Below are positions 36,730 to 43,881 of a DNA stretch of 64,000 nucleotides, one piece after another. Numbering within the stretch: position 1 is the stretch's first letter; each line of letters opens with the position of its first letter. The notes under the pieces were generated by a model. The model was given only the letters and a program-made list of their open reading frames with translations, ran no database searches and had not been told where the DNA came from. The DNA comes from Lottiidibacillus patelloidae. GTDB taxonomy: Bacteria; Bacillota; Bacilli; Bacillales; SA5d-4. The DNA lies in assembly GCF_002262935.1 (NCBI RefSeq), contig NZ_NPIA01000004.1, forward strand, positions 229,509 through 293,508. The letters run 5' to 3'. The translations under genes and the position numbers were made by a program.

Positions 36730-37269
36730 TTAACTTTCTGATTCGAACTCATCGTTAAGTTCAATAAACTTAATTGTTCGAAATGGGACAATTAATCCAT
36801 GATGGGACTTTGTTTTCTTCATCTTTCTTTTCTTTTTATTAATTTCTTCGTTCTTCTCAACTGCATTTTCTTCAACAACTTCTTCTATATCAACTTCAAT
36901 CAATTCATCTAGAACACTATCATTTTTCTCAAGCTCTTCAAGGACATCAACTTCAACAAAGTCAGAGCCTACAAAACAAATGTGGGCATTAATTTCTTTA
37001 TCTTCATCAAGTTCCATTTTAACGTTGCAGCCAATAAGCTGTCTGAGACGAAAATTAAGCCCACCTTGCAGTCCTCCTAAATTAAAACGGAAATCATCAT
37101 CACAAATAAAACGGTCGCAACTATCACAATGATGGTGACAATCGCAATTTAAATGGTGATGGTCATGAAAACAGCTACAATCATCGTGATAACTAAAATG
37201 TCGATGTTTCTTTCTTATAAATCGTTTACGTTTCTTACCACACTTTGAACAATGGGAGTCTTTCATCAT
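36730..37269 (-). CDS. Cys/His-rich protein with mnx-type beta module
   Basis: A 179-residue protein with a striking N-terminal metal-binding-like region of about 60 residues: CSKCGKKRKRFIRKKHRHF, then runs such as CSCFHDHHHLNCDCHHHCD. After it, a module like those of the mnx proteins: LRQLIGCNVKMELDEDKE, ICFVGSDFVEVD, then a long acidic/Lys-rich insertion, and GLIVPFRTIKFIEL. It therefore looks like a Cu- or Mn-loading or spore-coat scaffold partner of the oxidase. It converges on the mnx operon. Start ATG at 37269 behind AGGAGGTGAC. Confidence 0.65.
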   Translation of the reverse strand: MMKDSHCSKCGKKRKRFIRKKHRHFSYHDDCSCFHDHHHLNCDCHHHCDSCDRFICDDDFRFNLGGLQGGLNFRLRQLIGCNVKMELDEDKEINAHICFVGSDFVEVDVLEELEKNDSVLDELIEVDIEEVVEENAVEKNEEINKKKRKMKKTKSHHGLIVPFRTIKFIELNDEFESES

Positions 37270-37360
37270 GTCACCTCCTTATCAAATAATATATTCACTG
37301 ACCAATAAAGAGTTAGGCGAAGTAACCCTTTGGGTTTTCTTTTGTTTTTATTTCAGCAGT

Positions 37361-37825
37361 TTAATTGGTACGATTGACATAATCATTTTCGCAGCAGTTA
37401 CAATTAGTACATGATTTTCTTTTTCTTTTCGGTAAAGGATTCAAAATGAAATTTCTGTTCACTTGCTCAAACCTGGGGAAGCGGGAATTTTCACTAGTAA
37501 ATGGAAGTTTTTTAGGGGGATAACAATTGTACTCATGCTCATGCATGTGAAAATGGTGTAAATATCGTTGACTACCATAACTTATCGAGTTACTTAGAGT
37601 TTCTTGCCTGCAATTACAATCTTTATTACCTTGTCTTCTATAATGACAGCAATGACTGTGTTGGAAATCACAAATGTTTTTATATTCGTCTCTTGCCAAC
37701 AAAGTACTACATTTTTGACAAGTGTGGTCACAACATAGGTAACAACATTGATAACAACATTGATTGCAACTTTGATGACAAAATTTTATACGGTCTATTT
37801 GTCTCCTTTTCTTTATATTCCCCAT
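37361..37825 (-). CDS. Cys/His/Tyr-rich coat-like protein
   Basis: A 154-residue basic protein of unknown family with about 20 cysteines. The first part is CHQSCNQCCYQCCYLCCDHT followed by CQKCSTLLARD; later HSHCCHYRRQGNKDCNCRQ, HHFHMHEHEYNCY and CTNCNCCEND at the C-terminus. The ATG at 37825 is chosen because GGAGG overlaps the GTG three codons earlier. Composition like this is usual in Bacillus spore-coat morphogenetic proteins and metal-binding proteins. It precedes the other Cys/His-rich gene by 92 bp on the same strand, so both may be expressed together in the mother cell. Confidence 0.6.
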   Translation of the reverse strand: MGNIKKRRQIDRIKFCHQSCNQCCYQCCYLCCDHTCQKCSTLLARDEYKNICDFQHSHCCHYRRQGNKDCNCRQETLSNSISYGSQRYLHHFHMHEHEYNCYPPKKLPFTSENSRFPRFEQVNRNFILNPLPKRKRKSCTNCNCCENDYVNRTN

Positions 37826-37929
37826 AATATTCACCTCCTATTTGGAGAGTTATAATAGTTTATTAGAATGTTGCAGATGTTGTATGTACGTATTTCTTAT
37901 TTTTAAAGATTTTATCTTTCAAGGAATAG

Positions 37930-37964
37930 AAAAAAGACACCAGAAGTATATTCTGATGCCTTTT
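37930..37964 (-). terminator. Intrinsic terminator, minus strand
   Basis: On the minus strand GGCATCAGAA pairs with TTCTGGTGTC (with G-T pairs), followed by TTTTT. It serves the small membrane protein gene at 37985. Confidence 0.75.
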
Positions 37965-37984
37965 GTAAATCCTTATTAAATTTT

Positions 37985-38191
37985 TTAATAACGATCTTTT
38001 CGAATAATTAAATATACTATTAGTCCTACGATTGGGAAGCAAATTGTTGCTACTAATATAATTACTGCATATTCTTTACTGTTTCCTTTACGAAGAGCAT
38101 CGCGATAAGCCCAAATGCTCGTTAAGATATTTAAAATAAAGCCACCAATAAAAATAAAAAAGAAAAATCCAATAGCTAAAGGTATCTCCAA
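37985..38191 (-). CDS. Small membrane protein, PLDc_N-like
   Basis: A 68-residue protein with two membrane helices: FFFFIFIGGFILNILTSIWA and IILVATICFPIVGLIVYLII, joined by YRDALRKGNSKEYA and ending in RKDRY. The pattern helix-WAYxDA-helix-P-x-x-G-x-x-x-Y-x-x-x-R is that of the phospholipase D N-terminal-like domain found in many short Firmicutes proteins. The role is unknown; some homologues act in bacteriocin or signal systems. Single gene. Confidence 0.7.
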   Translation of the reverse strand: MEIPLAIGFFFFIFIGGFILNILTSIWAYRDALRKGNSKEYAVIILVATICFPIVGLIVYLIIRKDRY

Positions 38192-38347
38192 CAGTTCTCC
38201 TCCATTTCTGTGTAAATTATTATGGAAATCTACTATTGCAATTATATTAGTTTATTTCATTAAATTCCAACATATGTATTTTTTCTTGTGTTTAACCAAA
38301 CAAAATCTATAAATAATACATATTTTTAGTTATATTGTAGAGTAAGT

Positions 38348-38575
38348 TTGCATTTATTTCGTCTATTAAGTGTGGGAAGAAAGGAGGGGAGAGATATATT
38401 AAATGATATATTCATCGCAAAGTTAAAGCGCAAGGATGAAAGCGCGTTTCGCTTGTTAATTGAGGAATATGGAAATGCGATATACAATTTTGTAATATTA
38501 AAAGAAGATAATTCGAAAAGCAACTATTGGATTAGGTTTGCATCATCTGCAAATATTAGATGTGGATTACGTTAA
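38348..38575 (+). pseudogene. Truncated ECF sigma factor remnant
   Basis: Codons for DIFIAKLKRKDESAFRLLIE followed by EYGNAIYNFVI reproduce the beginning of sigma-70 region 2 (pattern as in LIxxLKxGDExAFxxLxxxYxxxxYN). The similarity stops after about 35 residues and the frame ends at 38575 after unrelated sequence. Regions 2.3-4 are missing. A GAGGGGAGAG stretch upstream could be the former ribosome site, but no start codon is well placed. A terminator hairpin follows. Confidence 0.55.
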
Positions 38576-38601
38576 CGTAAATGTAATTGAATAAGCTGTG
38601 A

Positions 38602-38631
38602 AAAAAGCATCTTATATATAAGGTGCTTTTT
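38602..38631 (+). terminator. Intrinsic terminator
   Basis: AAAAAGCATCTTATA / TATAAGGTGCTTTTT, nearly perfect stem with T tract, after the sigma remnant. Confidence 0.85.
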
Positions 38632-38705
38632 CCTTTTTGAAGATGGTGATATGATAAGATAGTTATGAGGATCTAGAATATAGAAAGGCTAGTCGAGGTG
38701 ATATT

Positions 38706-39326
38706 TTGAGTTCGAAAAAGAATGACATTATATGTAAAGTTGCTGAAATAATACATTCTAATGGATATGCTAATACAAAGTTAAGTGACATATTAAAAGA
38801 AACTGGAATAGGTAAAGGTCAATTTTATCACTACTTTCAGTCAAAACAAGACCTTTCGTTAGCTGTAATAGATTATCTCATCTCAGAGATGGAGAAGGCT
38901 TTGTTTACTAATGTTTTAGATAAAGATTTTCCTCCAAAAGAAAAACTAAATTTAATGTTAGATGAAATATACAAAATGCAAGAAATTGGTGAGGGGAAAA
39001 ACGGCTGTCCTATAGGTAATTTAGCTGTAGAAATTAGCGAAGAAGAAGCGATGTTCAGAGATAAAGTAGCTAGTTTTTTTGACCTTTGGGAAAAGAAAGT
39101 TCAGGAAGTTTTAGATAATATGTATCGAAATGGCGAGCTAAGAATGAAAATAGACACGAAAAAGCAAGCAAGGTCAATCATAGCAATGATTGAAGGAGCT
39201 ATTTTACGAGTAAAGAACAGTCATGACATACAAGTATTTCGTGATACGATAGATGTCATAAAATTTCAGTATCGTTTGTTAGAAAACGGAGAAATTAATG
39301 AGAAGAATACAATTCACTTGCTGTAA
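38706..39326 (+). CDS. TetR/AcrR family transcriptional regulator
   Basis: A 206-residue one-component repressor, TTG start behind GAGGTG. The N-terminal helix-turn-helix is visible: IICKVAEIIHSNGYANTKLS and ILKETGIGKGQFYHYFQSKQ. The C-terminal ligand-binding part includes KNGCPIGNLAVEISEEEAMF and RSIIAMIEGAILRVKNS, features of the TetR_C_11-like subgroup. The effector and target are unknown; no transporter or oxidoreductase gene is adjacent. It stands just before the DnaA-box cluster. Confidence 0.85.
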   Translation: MSSKKNDIICKVAEIIHSNGYANTKLSDILKETGIGKGQFYHYFQSKQDLSLAVIDYLISEMEKALFTNVLDKDFPPKEKLNLMLDEIYKMQEIGEGKNGCPIGNLAVEISEEEAMFRDKVASFFDLWEKKVQEVLDNMYRNGELRMKIDTKKQARSIIAMIEGAILRVKNSHDIQVFRDTIDVIKFQYRLLENGEINEKNTIHLL

Positions 39327-39471
39327 TGTAACGGGCAGATGAAGGGTCTTCTTCTTTTTTGTGAACAAATTTAAGTAGAAGTATATTATTTGGGAAATAA
39401 TTATATAGAATATAAAATGAATTAAATACGAACATACATTTGTCAACAGGATTTGCCAGTTACTAACAGGG

Positions 39472-39643
39472 TTATACACATAATAATAGGATATTTAGTG
39501 GTACTCCACATACTTATTAACAATATCCACATATTCGTAAGTGGTTATCCACAAAAAGTTATTAGAATTAGAAAACCTATTAAACTAGCAATCATAGAGC
39601 TTTTCCACAGTATCCACATCGTTGTGGATGAATTATTTCCACA
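39472..39643. other. DnaA-box cluster in a non-coding region
   Basis: Eight sites within 172 bp resemble the 9-mer TTATCCACA: TTATACACA (39472), TACTCCACA (39502), ATATCCACA (39523), TTATCCACA perfect (39545), TTTTCCACA (39601), GTATCCACA (39610), TGTGGATGA inverted (39623) and ATTTCCACA (39635). An A/T-rich stretch lies just upstream (39350-39440). An open frame of 90 codons crosses the region (39453-39725) but its residues mirror the boxes and it lacks a ribosome site, so I do not call it a gene. No dnaA, rep or parAB gene is nearby. Confidence 0.75.
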
Positions 39644-39667
39644 AGTAGTTTGGGCTGTAAAAGAGAT

Positions 39668-39702
39668 AAAAAATCCCTTTACTCAAAAAGAGCAAAGGGA
39701 CG
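39668..39702 (-). terminator. Intrinsic terminator, minus strand
   Basis: TCCCTTTGCTC / GAGTAAAGGGA stem with one mismatch, followed on the minus strand by TTTTTT; serves the yfhD-like gene. Confidence 0.8.
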
Positions 39703-39721
39703 TTGTACTATCTATAAATAA

Positions 39722-39910
39722 TTAAACTTCTCTAGATTTAGCACGAGCATCGGCTGCTTGCATACGAGCTTGTGCTTCCATATCTTCTGAATCTGCAAGT
39801 TCACGGGAGAATTCTACTTCTTCCACACCTTTTAAGTTCTTTAAGCTTTTCGGTGTATTAGGTAATGTAACGGAATTTTTATCGCGTTTTTTAGAGCCTT
39901 TTTTACCCAT
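39722..39910 (-). CDS. yfhD: YfhD family protein
   Basis: A 62-residue hydrophilic protein with family marks KRDKNSVTLPNTPK, VEFSRELADSEDMEAQARM and AADARAKSREV. The ATG at 39910 is 7 bases after GGAGGGG; a TTG two codons upstream is less likely. Function unknown. Short Bacillus proteins of this group are often seen in spores; here it lies next to yfhE as in B. subtilis. Confidence 0.8.
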   Translation of the reverse strand: MGKKGSKKRDKNSVTLPNTPKSLKNLKGVEEVEFSRELADSEDMEAQARMQAADARAKSREV

Positions 39911-39993
39911 GAGCAATCCCCTCCAATTATAAATAGCAGTAATGAATACTGCACTTCTAGTTTGTGCAAAAATGGAGGAGATATAAAGGGATT

Positions 39994-40119
39994 TTATGGC
40001 ATTCTTTTATAGCCGGCTGCACGATCGGCGCGACGAAACTCTTTAGAGTACGTAACTTCCTGCATACTATTTAATGTTCTTTTCGCATCTCTTGCTTTAC
40101 GAGCTTTGCTTTTTTCCAT
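39994..40119 (-). CDS. yfhE: YfhE family protein
   Basis: A 41-residue basic protein (MEKSKARKARDAKRTLNSMQ, then EVTYSKEFRRADRAAGYKRM). LSSMQEVxYSKEFxxADxAAG is what I recall of B. subtilis YfhE. The start has a strong site (GAGGAGGTCC) 8 bases upstream. It is immediately upstream of yfhD on the same strand. Function unknown. Confidence 0.8.
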   Translation of the reverse strand: MEKSKARKARDAKRTLNSMQEVTYSKEFRRADRAAGYKRMP

Positions 40120-40182
40120 AAATAATGGACCTCCTCAAAATTTATGTAGGACATCCATTATTCTTTCCTTATTTTATCAATT

Positions 40183-40731
40183 TTATGCTTCTTTAATTTC
40201 ATCTAATTGACGACGAATTGGCGAATGTAAAATTGTGTGCATTAAATATTTATCTTTTTCAATCGCATATAGGTGAAATAGTCCATTTGTATCTTCTGGC
40301 TCATAAGAATCGCTAACTAACGAAACGTATGGCATTTTCTCCGTTGCTTTTTGAGAACGTACATTTTCTTTTCTAATGCGGATATAAATAGTTTCGATAT
40401 CTTCTTCAAAAAATAATTCATTAAAGAAAGCAGTTTTTGCTTTTTGATTATAACCTTTTCCGAAATAATCTTTTCCAATCCATGTTGCAAGAAAACCAGT
40501 ATTATCTTTAATATCATATAAATTAATGGTACCAATAGGTTGGTTCCATTCGTCAACAATTGTTCTTGAAATTAACTGCCCTTGTTCTTCAGCTTCCATC
40601 GTTTGCTTAGTCATAAAGATATATTCATCATACGATCCTGCTTTGTGACGAACAAAAGGGAAGACAGCTGGATCAACCATATGCGTAAACAATTGTTGGC
40701 ACTCGCTTAAATCACGTTCGCGAATGATCAT
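40183..40731 (-). CDS. GNAT family N-acetyltransferase with structured leader
   Basis: A 182-residue protein of the RimJ/RimL-like acetyltransferase group. Recognisable parts are IIRERDLSECQQLFTHM at the start, QPIGTINLYDIKDNTGFLAT, the acetyl-CoA loop region GKDYFGKGYNQKAKTAFFNE, and IYIRIRKENVRSQKATEKMP. Substrate unknown. Its ribosome site GGAGGG lies in a hairpin in a leader of about 165 nt that also carries a tRNA-like fold, so its translation may be regulated. Downstream on the same strand are yfhE and yfhD. Confidence 0.8.
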   Translation of the reverse strand: MIIRERDLSECQQLFTHMVDPAVFPFVRHKAGSYDEYIFMTKQTMEAEEQGQLISRTIVDEWNQPIGTINLYDIKDNTGFLATWIGKDYFGKGYNQKAKTAFFNELFFEEDIETIYIRIRKENVRSQKATEKMPYVSLVSDSYEPEDTNGLFHLYAIEKDKYLMHTILHSPIRRQLDEIKEA

Positions 40732-40740
40732 AACAAATCC

Positions 40741-40899
40741 CTCCGAATATTCCGAGGGCAGTCCTGTGGAGATTGTCCACCCTCGAACAAAATTTTAGTG
40801 TGAAAATAAAATTCTATTCGGGGTGGGAATCGAACCCACTAGAACCAGTTTACTGGTGGCGCACCATTTGCCTTCCCTAGCACGTATTTATTTATCTGT
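40741..40899 (-). ncRNA. Structured 5' leader with tRNA-like cloverleaf and RBS-sequestering switch
   Basis: Read on the minus strand, CTAGGG (from 40880) and CCC-GAA-TAG (ending near 40814) close a multiloop with three arms: GGC-AAATGGTGC-GCC (D-arm-like), ACCAGT-AA-ACTGGT, and GTGGG-TTCGATT-CCCAC, a textbook T-arm. After a T-rich linker come CGAGG / CCTCG enclosing GTGGA-CAATC-TCCAC, and then CCCTCGG / TTCGGAGGG, which includes the ribosome site of the GNAT gene. The last two stems compete for the same CCCTCG. The middle arm lacks a 7-nt anticodon loop, so it is not a functional tRNA. Confidence 0.6.
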
Positions 40900-40906
40900 A
40901 GATATC

Positions 40907-40935
40907 ATATTAAATTTTCACCAAAAAGTGAACAA
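40907..40935 (-). promoter_or_regulatory. SigA-type promoter for the structured leader
   Basis: On the minus strand, TTGTTC (40935-40930) and TAATAT (40912-40907) are 17 bp apart. Transcription would start near 40899, just ahead of the tRNA-like element. Confidence 0.5.
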
Positions 40936-40941
40936 TTTTTT

Positions 40942-42069
40942 TTAACTTTTTTTATATATAATTTTTCCATCTATTATTGTCATGAAAGGTGATGCTAAAT
41001 AATCAAAAGGATGCTTGTTCCAAAGTACTAAATCAGCATCTTTTCCAACTTCAATACTTCCGACGCGATCGTCTATTTTTAACGATTTAGCAGCGTTAAT
41101 CGTTATACCTTCTAATGCTTTTTGTTCAGGCATTCCAGAACGAACAGCTAATGCAGCACAGACGTTTAAATATTGCACTGGAACATACGGATGATCTGTA
41201 GTAATGGAAACAGCAATTCCATGGTCTGTTAATTCCTTATATGTTTCCCACGTTTTATTTTTCAATTCAATCTTTGATTTTCTAGTTAATGTTGGGCCAA
41301 CAGTTACTTGCAAGTTTCTACCTGATAGCTCATCTGCAATTAAATGACCTTCCGTACAATGTTCAATTCGTAAATCTAAATCAAACTCATCGGCAAAGCG
41401 AACAGCTGTTAAAATATCATCAGCACGATGAGCGTGAACTCTGACTGGAATTTCTTTGTTTAATGCTTTTTTAATTGCTGAATACCTAGGGTGTTTTGCA
41501 CTTTCATCTTTTGCTTCATAAAAAGCTTCGCGAAGCATACCCATAATACCCATTCGAGTTATCGAGTCGTTTGATGAGCCGCTATGAATACGTTTTGGGT
41601 TTTCCCCTAAGGCAATTTTTAATCCAGCAGTCTCTTTAATAATCATTTTCTCGATGTTTTTTCCATGTGTTTTAATAACGGAAGTAGTTCCACCGATTAC
41701 ATTGGCACTTCCAGGCATAACTTGGACTGCTGTTATTCCAAACATAACAGCATCTTTAAATCCTGGATCTAATGGATAGACACCATCTAAAGCTCGAATA
41801 TGTGGTGTAATAGGTTCAATGGTTTCATTGGCATCGTTTCCAGCCCACCCAGTTCCTTCGTCATAAAGTCCAAGGTGTGTATGTGCATCGATAAAGCCAG
41901 GAAATAAGAGTTGACCATTAGCGTCAATAACTTCCATATCGGCCTGTTCATTAATGTTACCTATTTCGGAAATTTTTCCATCAACAACTAATACATCCCC
42001 TTTTTCGATCGTGTCTGAAGTAATAGGATAAATAGTTGCACCTTTAATTAATATTTTAGTTTGTTTCAT
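40942..42069 (-). CDS. Amidohydrolase family protein
   Basis: A 375-residue metal-dependent hydrolase of the imidazolonepropionase-like group. HxH metal motif in PGFIDAHTHLGLYDEG, later ligands in PVRVHAHRADDI and LRIEHCTEGHLI, and the Asp in ITTDHPYVPVQ. C-terminal VGSIEVGKDADLVLWNKHPF is typical. The exact substrate is not evident. The ATG at 42069 follows GAGGAG; it overlaps the end of the yfhF gene by 14 bp, which indicates coupled translation. Confidence 0.85.
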   Translation of the reverse strand: MKQTKILIKGATIYPITSDTIEKGDVLVVDGKISEIGNINEQADMEVIDANGQLLFPGFIDAHTHLGLYDEGTGWAGNDANETIEPITPHIRALDGVYPLDPGFKDAVMFGITAVQVMPGSANVIGGTTSVIKTHGKNIEKMIIKETAGLKIALGENPKRIHSGSSNDSITRMGIMGMLREAFYEAKDESAKHPRYSAIKKALNKEIPVRVHAHRADDILTAVRFADEFDLDLRIEHCTEGHLIADELSGRNLQVTVGPTLTRKSKIELKNKTWETYKELTDHGIAVSITTDHPYVPVQYLNVCAALAVRSGMPEQKALEGITINAAKSLKIDDRVGSIEVGKDADLVLWNKHPFDYLASPFMTIIDGKIIYKKS

Positions 42070-42973
42070 TGTTCTTCTCCTCATTTAACAAGTTAATTAA
42101 AGCTGAATTAATATCGGCATATTGAAAAATATAACCGTGTTGAAGTGCTTTTTCTGGCAATACTTTTTGACCTTTAAGTAAAAGGTCACTCATCTCCCCT
42201 AATAAAATATGAAGAGCAAATGAAGGGACAGAAAGCCAATGAGGCTTCCCAGTAGTTTTTGCAATTGCTTTCCCAAACATTTCATTTCTAACTGGGTTTG
42301 GTGCAGTGGCATTAATTGGACCGTTAATATCTTTGTTAGTAATTGCAAATTGCAGCAAACCAACAACATCATCAATATGTATCCAAGATAACCATTGTTT
42401 TCCGCTGCCAACATTACCTCCTATCATAAACTTATAAGGCATAATCATTTTTGGAAATGCGCCACCTTCTGTTCCTAAGACAACACCAAATCGGCTATAA
42501 ACAGTCCGGATTCCTAGTTGCTCAACATTTTGTGCTTCTTTTTCCCAAGCAACGACAGTTTCTGCTAAAAAATCAATTCCGTGTTCTAAATCAGCTTCAG
42601 TAAACGTTTTTGCTTCAGAAGTTCCATAATAACCGATAGCAGAAGCATTTATATATACAGATGGTTTGTTTACAAGTTCTTTTAAAAGGGTATAAACACG
42701 ATGAGTTATCTCGATTCTGCTCTTTAGGATTCTATTTTTTCTTTTTGTCGTCCAGCGTCCACTATTAAGTGACTCTCCTGCTAAATTTATAAACACATCT
42801 ATACCATCTAATTCGCATTGTAGGTCGTCATTCCAAGTTAAAAAGTTGATTCTAGGTGTGGAGGATTGTTTTGTTGAACGTGATAGGACATATACTTCAT
42901 GACCTTTACGTGTAAAATCATTTACTAATGCTTTACCAATAAAACCTGTTCCACCAGATATAGCGATGCGCAA
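42056..42973 (-). CDS. yfhF: TIGR01777 family NAD-dependent epimerase-like protein (YfhF)
   Basis: A 305-residue Rossmann-fold protein of the extended SDR family (TIGR01777). The nucleotide loop is ISGGTGFIGKALV; other marks are YINASAIGYYGTS, SRFGVVLGTEGGAFPKM, WLSWIHIDDVVGLL and a C-terminal LLKGQKVLPEKALQHGY that names the family. Activity unknown. TTG at 42973 is chosen on spacing from GGGAGTG; a longer frame from 42988 covers that site. Gene order yfhF-recX(yfhG)-yfhH agrees with B. subtilis. Confidence 0.87.
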   Translation of the reverse strand: MRIAISGGTGFIGKALVNDFTRKGHEVYVLSRSTKQSSTPRINFLTWNDDLQCELDGIDVFINLAGESLNSGRWTTKRKNRILKSRIEITHRVYTLLKELVNKPSVYINASAIGYYGTSEAKTFTEADLEHGIDFLAETVVAWEKEAQNVEQLGIRTVYSRFGVVLGTEGGAFPKMIMPYKFMIGGNVGSGKQWLSWIHIDDVVGLLQFAITNKDINGPINATAPNPVRNEMFGKAIAKTTGKPHWLSVPSFALHILLGEMSDLLLKGQKVLPEKALQHGYIFQYADINSALINLLNEEKNNETN

Positions 42974-43059
42974 ATCTCTCACTCCCATCTACTTCTACTT
43001 TTTATTGTATACTTAAAGCATACGGTTCATTAATGTAACAATTATAAGGGTGATTAACT

Positions 43060-43881
43060 GTGTCGAAAACAATAATTAGTAAAATAACGACGCAAAAGAA
43101 AAATATGGAACGCTTTAATATATTTATAAAGAAAAATGAGCAAGAAAGCTATGCTTTTTCTGTCGATCAAGATGTTTTAATTACTTTTGGCCTAAGAAAA
43201 GGGATGGAAATAGATAATAAGCTAATTAATGAAATCTTATATAAGGATGAAATAAAAAAAGCATACAACCAATCGTTAAATTATTTATCTTATAGAATGC
43301 GTTCTGCTCATGAAGTTTCTGTATATTTAAAGAAAAAAGAAGTTGAACCTCACATTATTGATGAGGTTATTGAAAAATTATTTTCCTATAATTTTTTAAA
43401 TGATTTAGATTTTGCCAAGGCATATGTGAGAAGTAAGAAAAATACTTCTGTTAAAGGTCCGACTGTAATTAAAAATGAGTTAAAAGAAAAGGGAGTTAGC
43501 CAATTGAACATTGATGAAGGACTAAAAGAGTATTCTTACGAAGAACAATTAGAAAAAGCTAAAATGTTTGCAGAAAAGAAAATCGCCAAGGAAGAAAATC
43601 GCCGTTCTATGAAAGAGTTAAAGGATAAAGTTGGCCAAACATTGCAGATGAAAGGATTCTCTAGAGATATTATTAACGAAGTGTTTAATGAAATATCAGT
43701 TGAGAAAACGGAAAATGAAGAAAGAGAAGCGTTAGAATTTCACGGAAGAAAAGCTCACAGAAAGTATCAAGGCTATGATGGCTGGGAATATGAGCAAAAA
43801 ATGAAAACGTATCTTCTTAGAAAACGCTTCTCTTATGATTTGATTCAACAGTTTATTTCCGAAATGAAAGATGAGGATTAA
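43060..43881 (+). CDS. recX: Recombination regulator RecX
   Basis: A 273-residue RecX, modulator of RecA filaments. It consists of tandem three-helix repeats: LNYLSYRMRSAHEVSVYLKK, then LFSYNFLNDLDFAKAYVRSK with KGPTVIKNELKEKGVS, and a last copy QMKGFSRDIINEVFNEIS / LLRKRFSYDLIQQFISEM. The length is close to the B. subtilis protein. GTG start behind AAGGGTGAT. Its stop overlaps the convergent SDR gene by 4 bp. Confidence 0.9.
   Translation: MSKTIISKITTQKKNMERFNIFIKKNEQESYAFSVDQDVLITFGLRKGMEIDNKLINEILYKDEIKKAYNQSLNYLSYRMRSAHEVSVYLKKKEVEPHIIDEVIEKLFSYNFLNDLDFAKAYVRSKKNTSVKGPTVIKNELKEKGVSQLNIDEGLKEYSYEEQLEKAKMFAEKKIAKEENRRSMKELKDKVGQTLQMKGFSRDIINEVFNEISVEKTENEEREALEFHGRKAHRKYQGYDGWEYEQKMKTYLLRKRFSYDLIQQFISEMKDED

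Noticed and set aside
39453..39725. 90-codon frame across the DnaA-box region
   Set aside because: TTG start without ribosome site; the peptide composition is explained by the repeated TTATCCACA-like motifs and the A/T-rich sequence.
40794..40890. Functional tRNA gene on the minus strand
   Set aside because: The T-arm is good, but the middle arm has a 2-nt loop instead of a 7-nt anticodon loop and the acceptor stem has a bulge.
43033..43047. ATGTAACAATTATAA before recX as a Per box
   Set aside because: Three mismatches to the consensus; recX is not a known PerR target.
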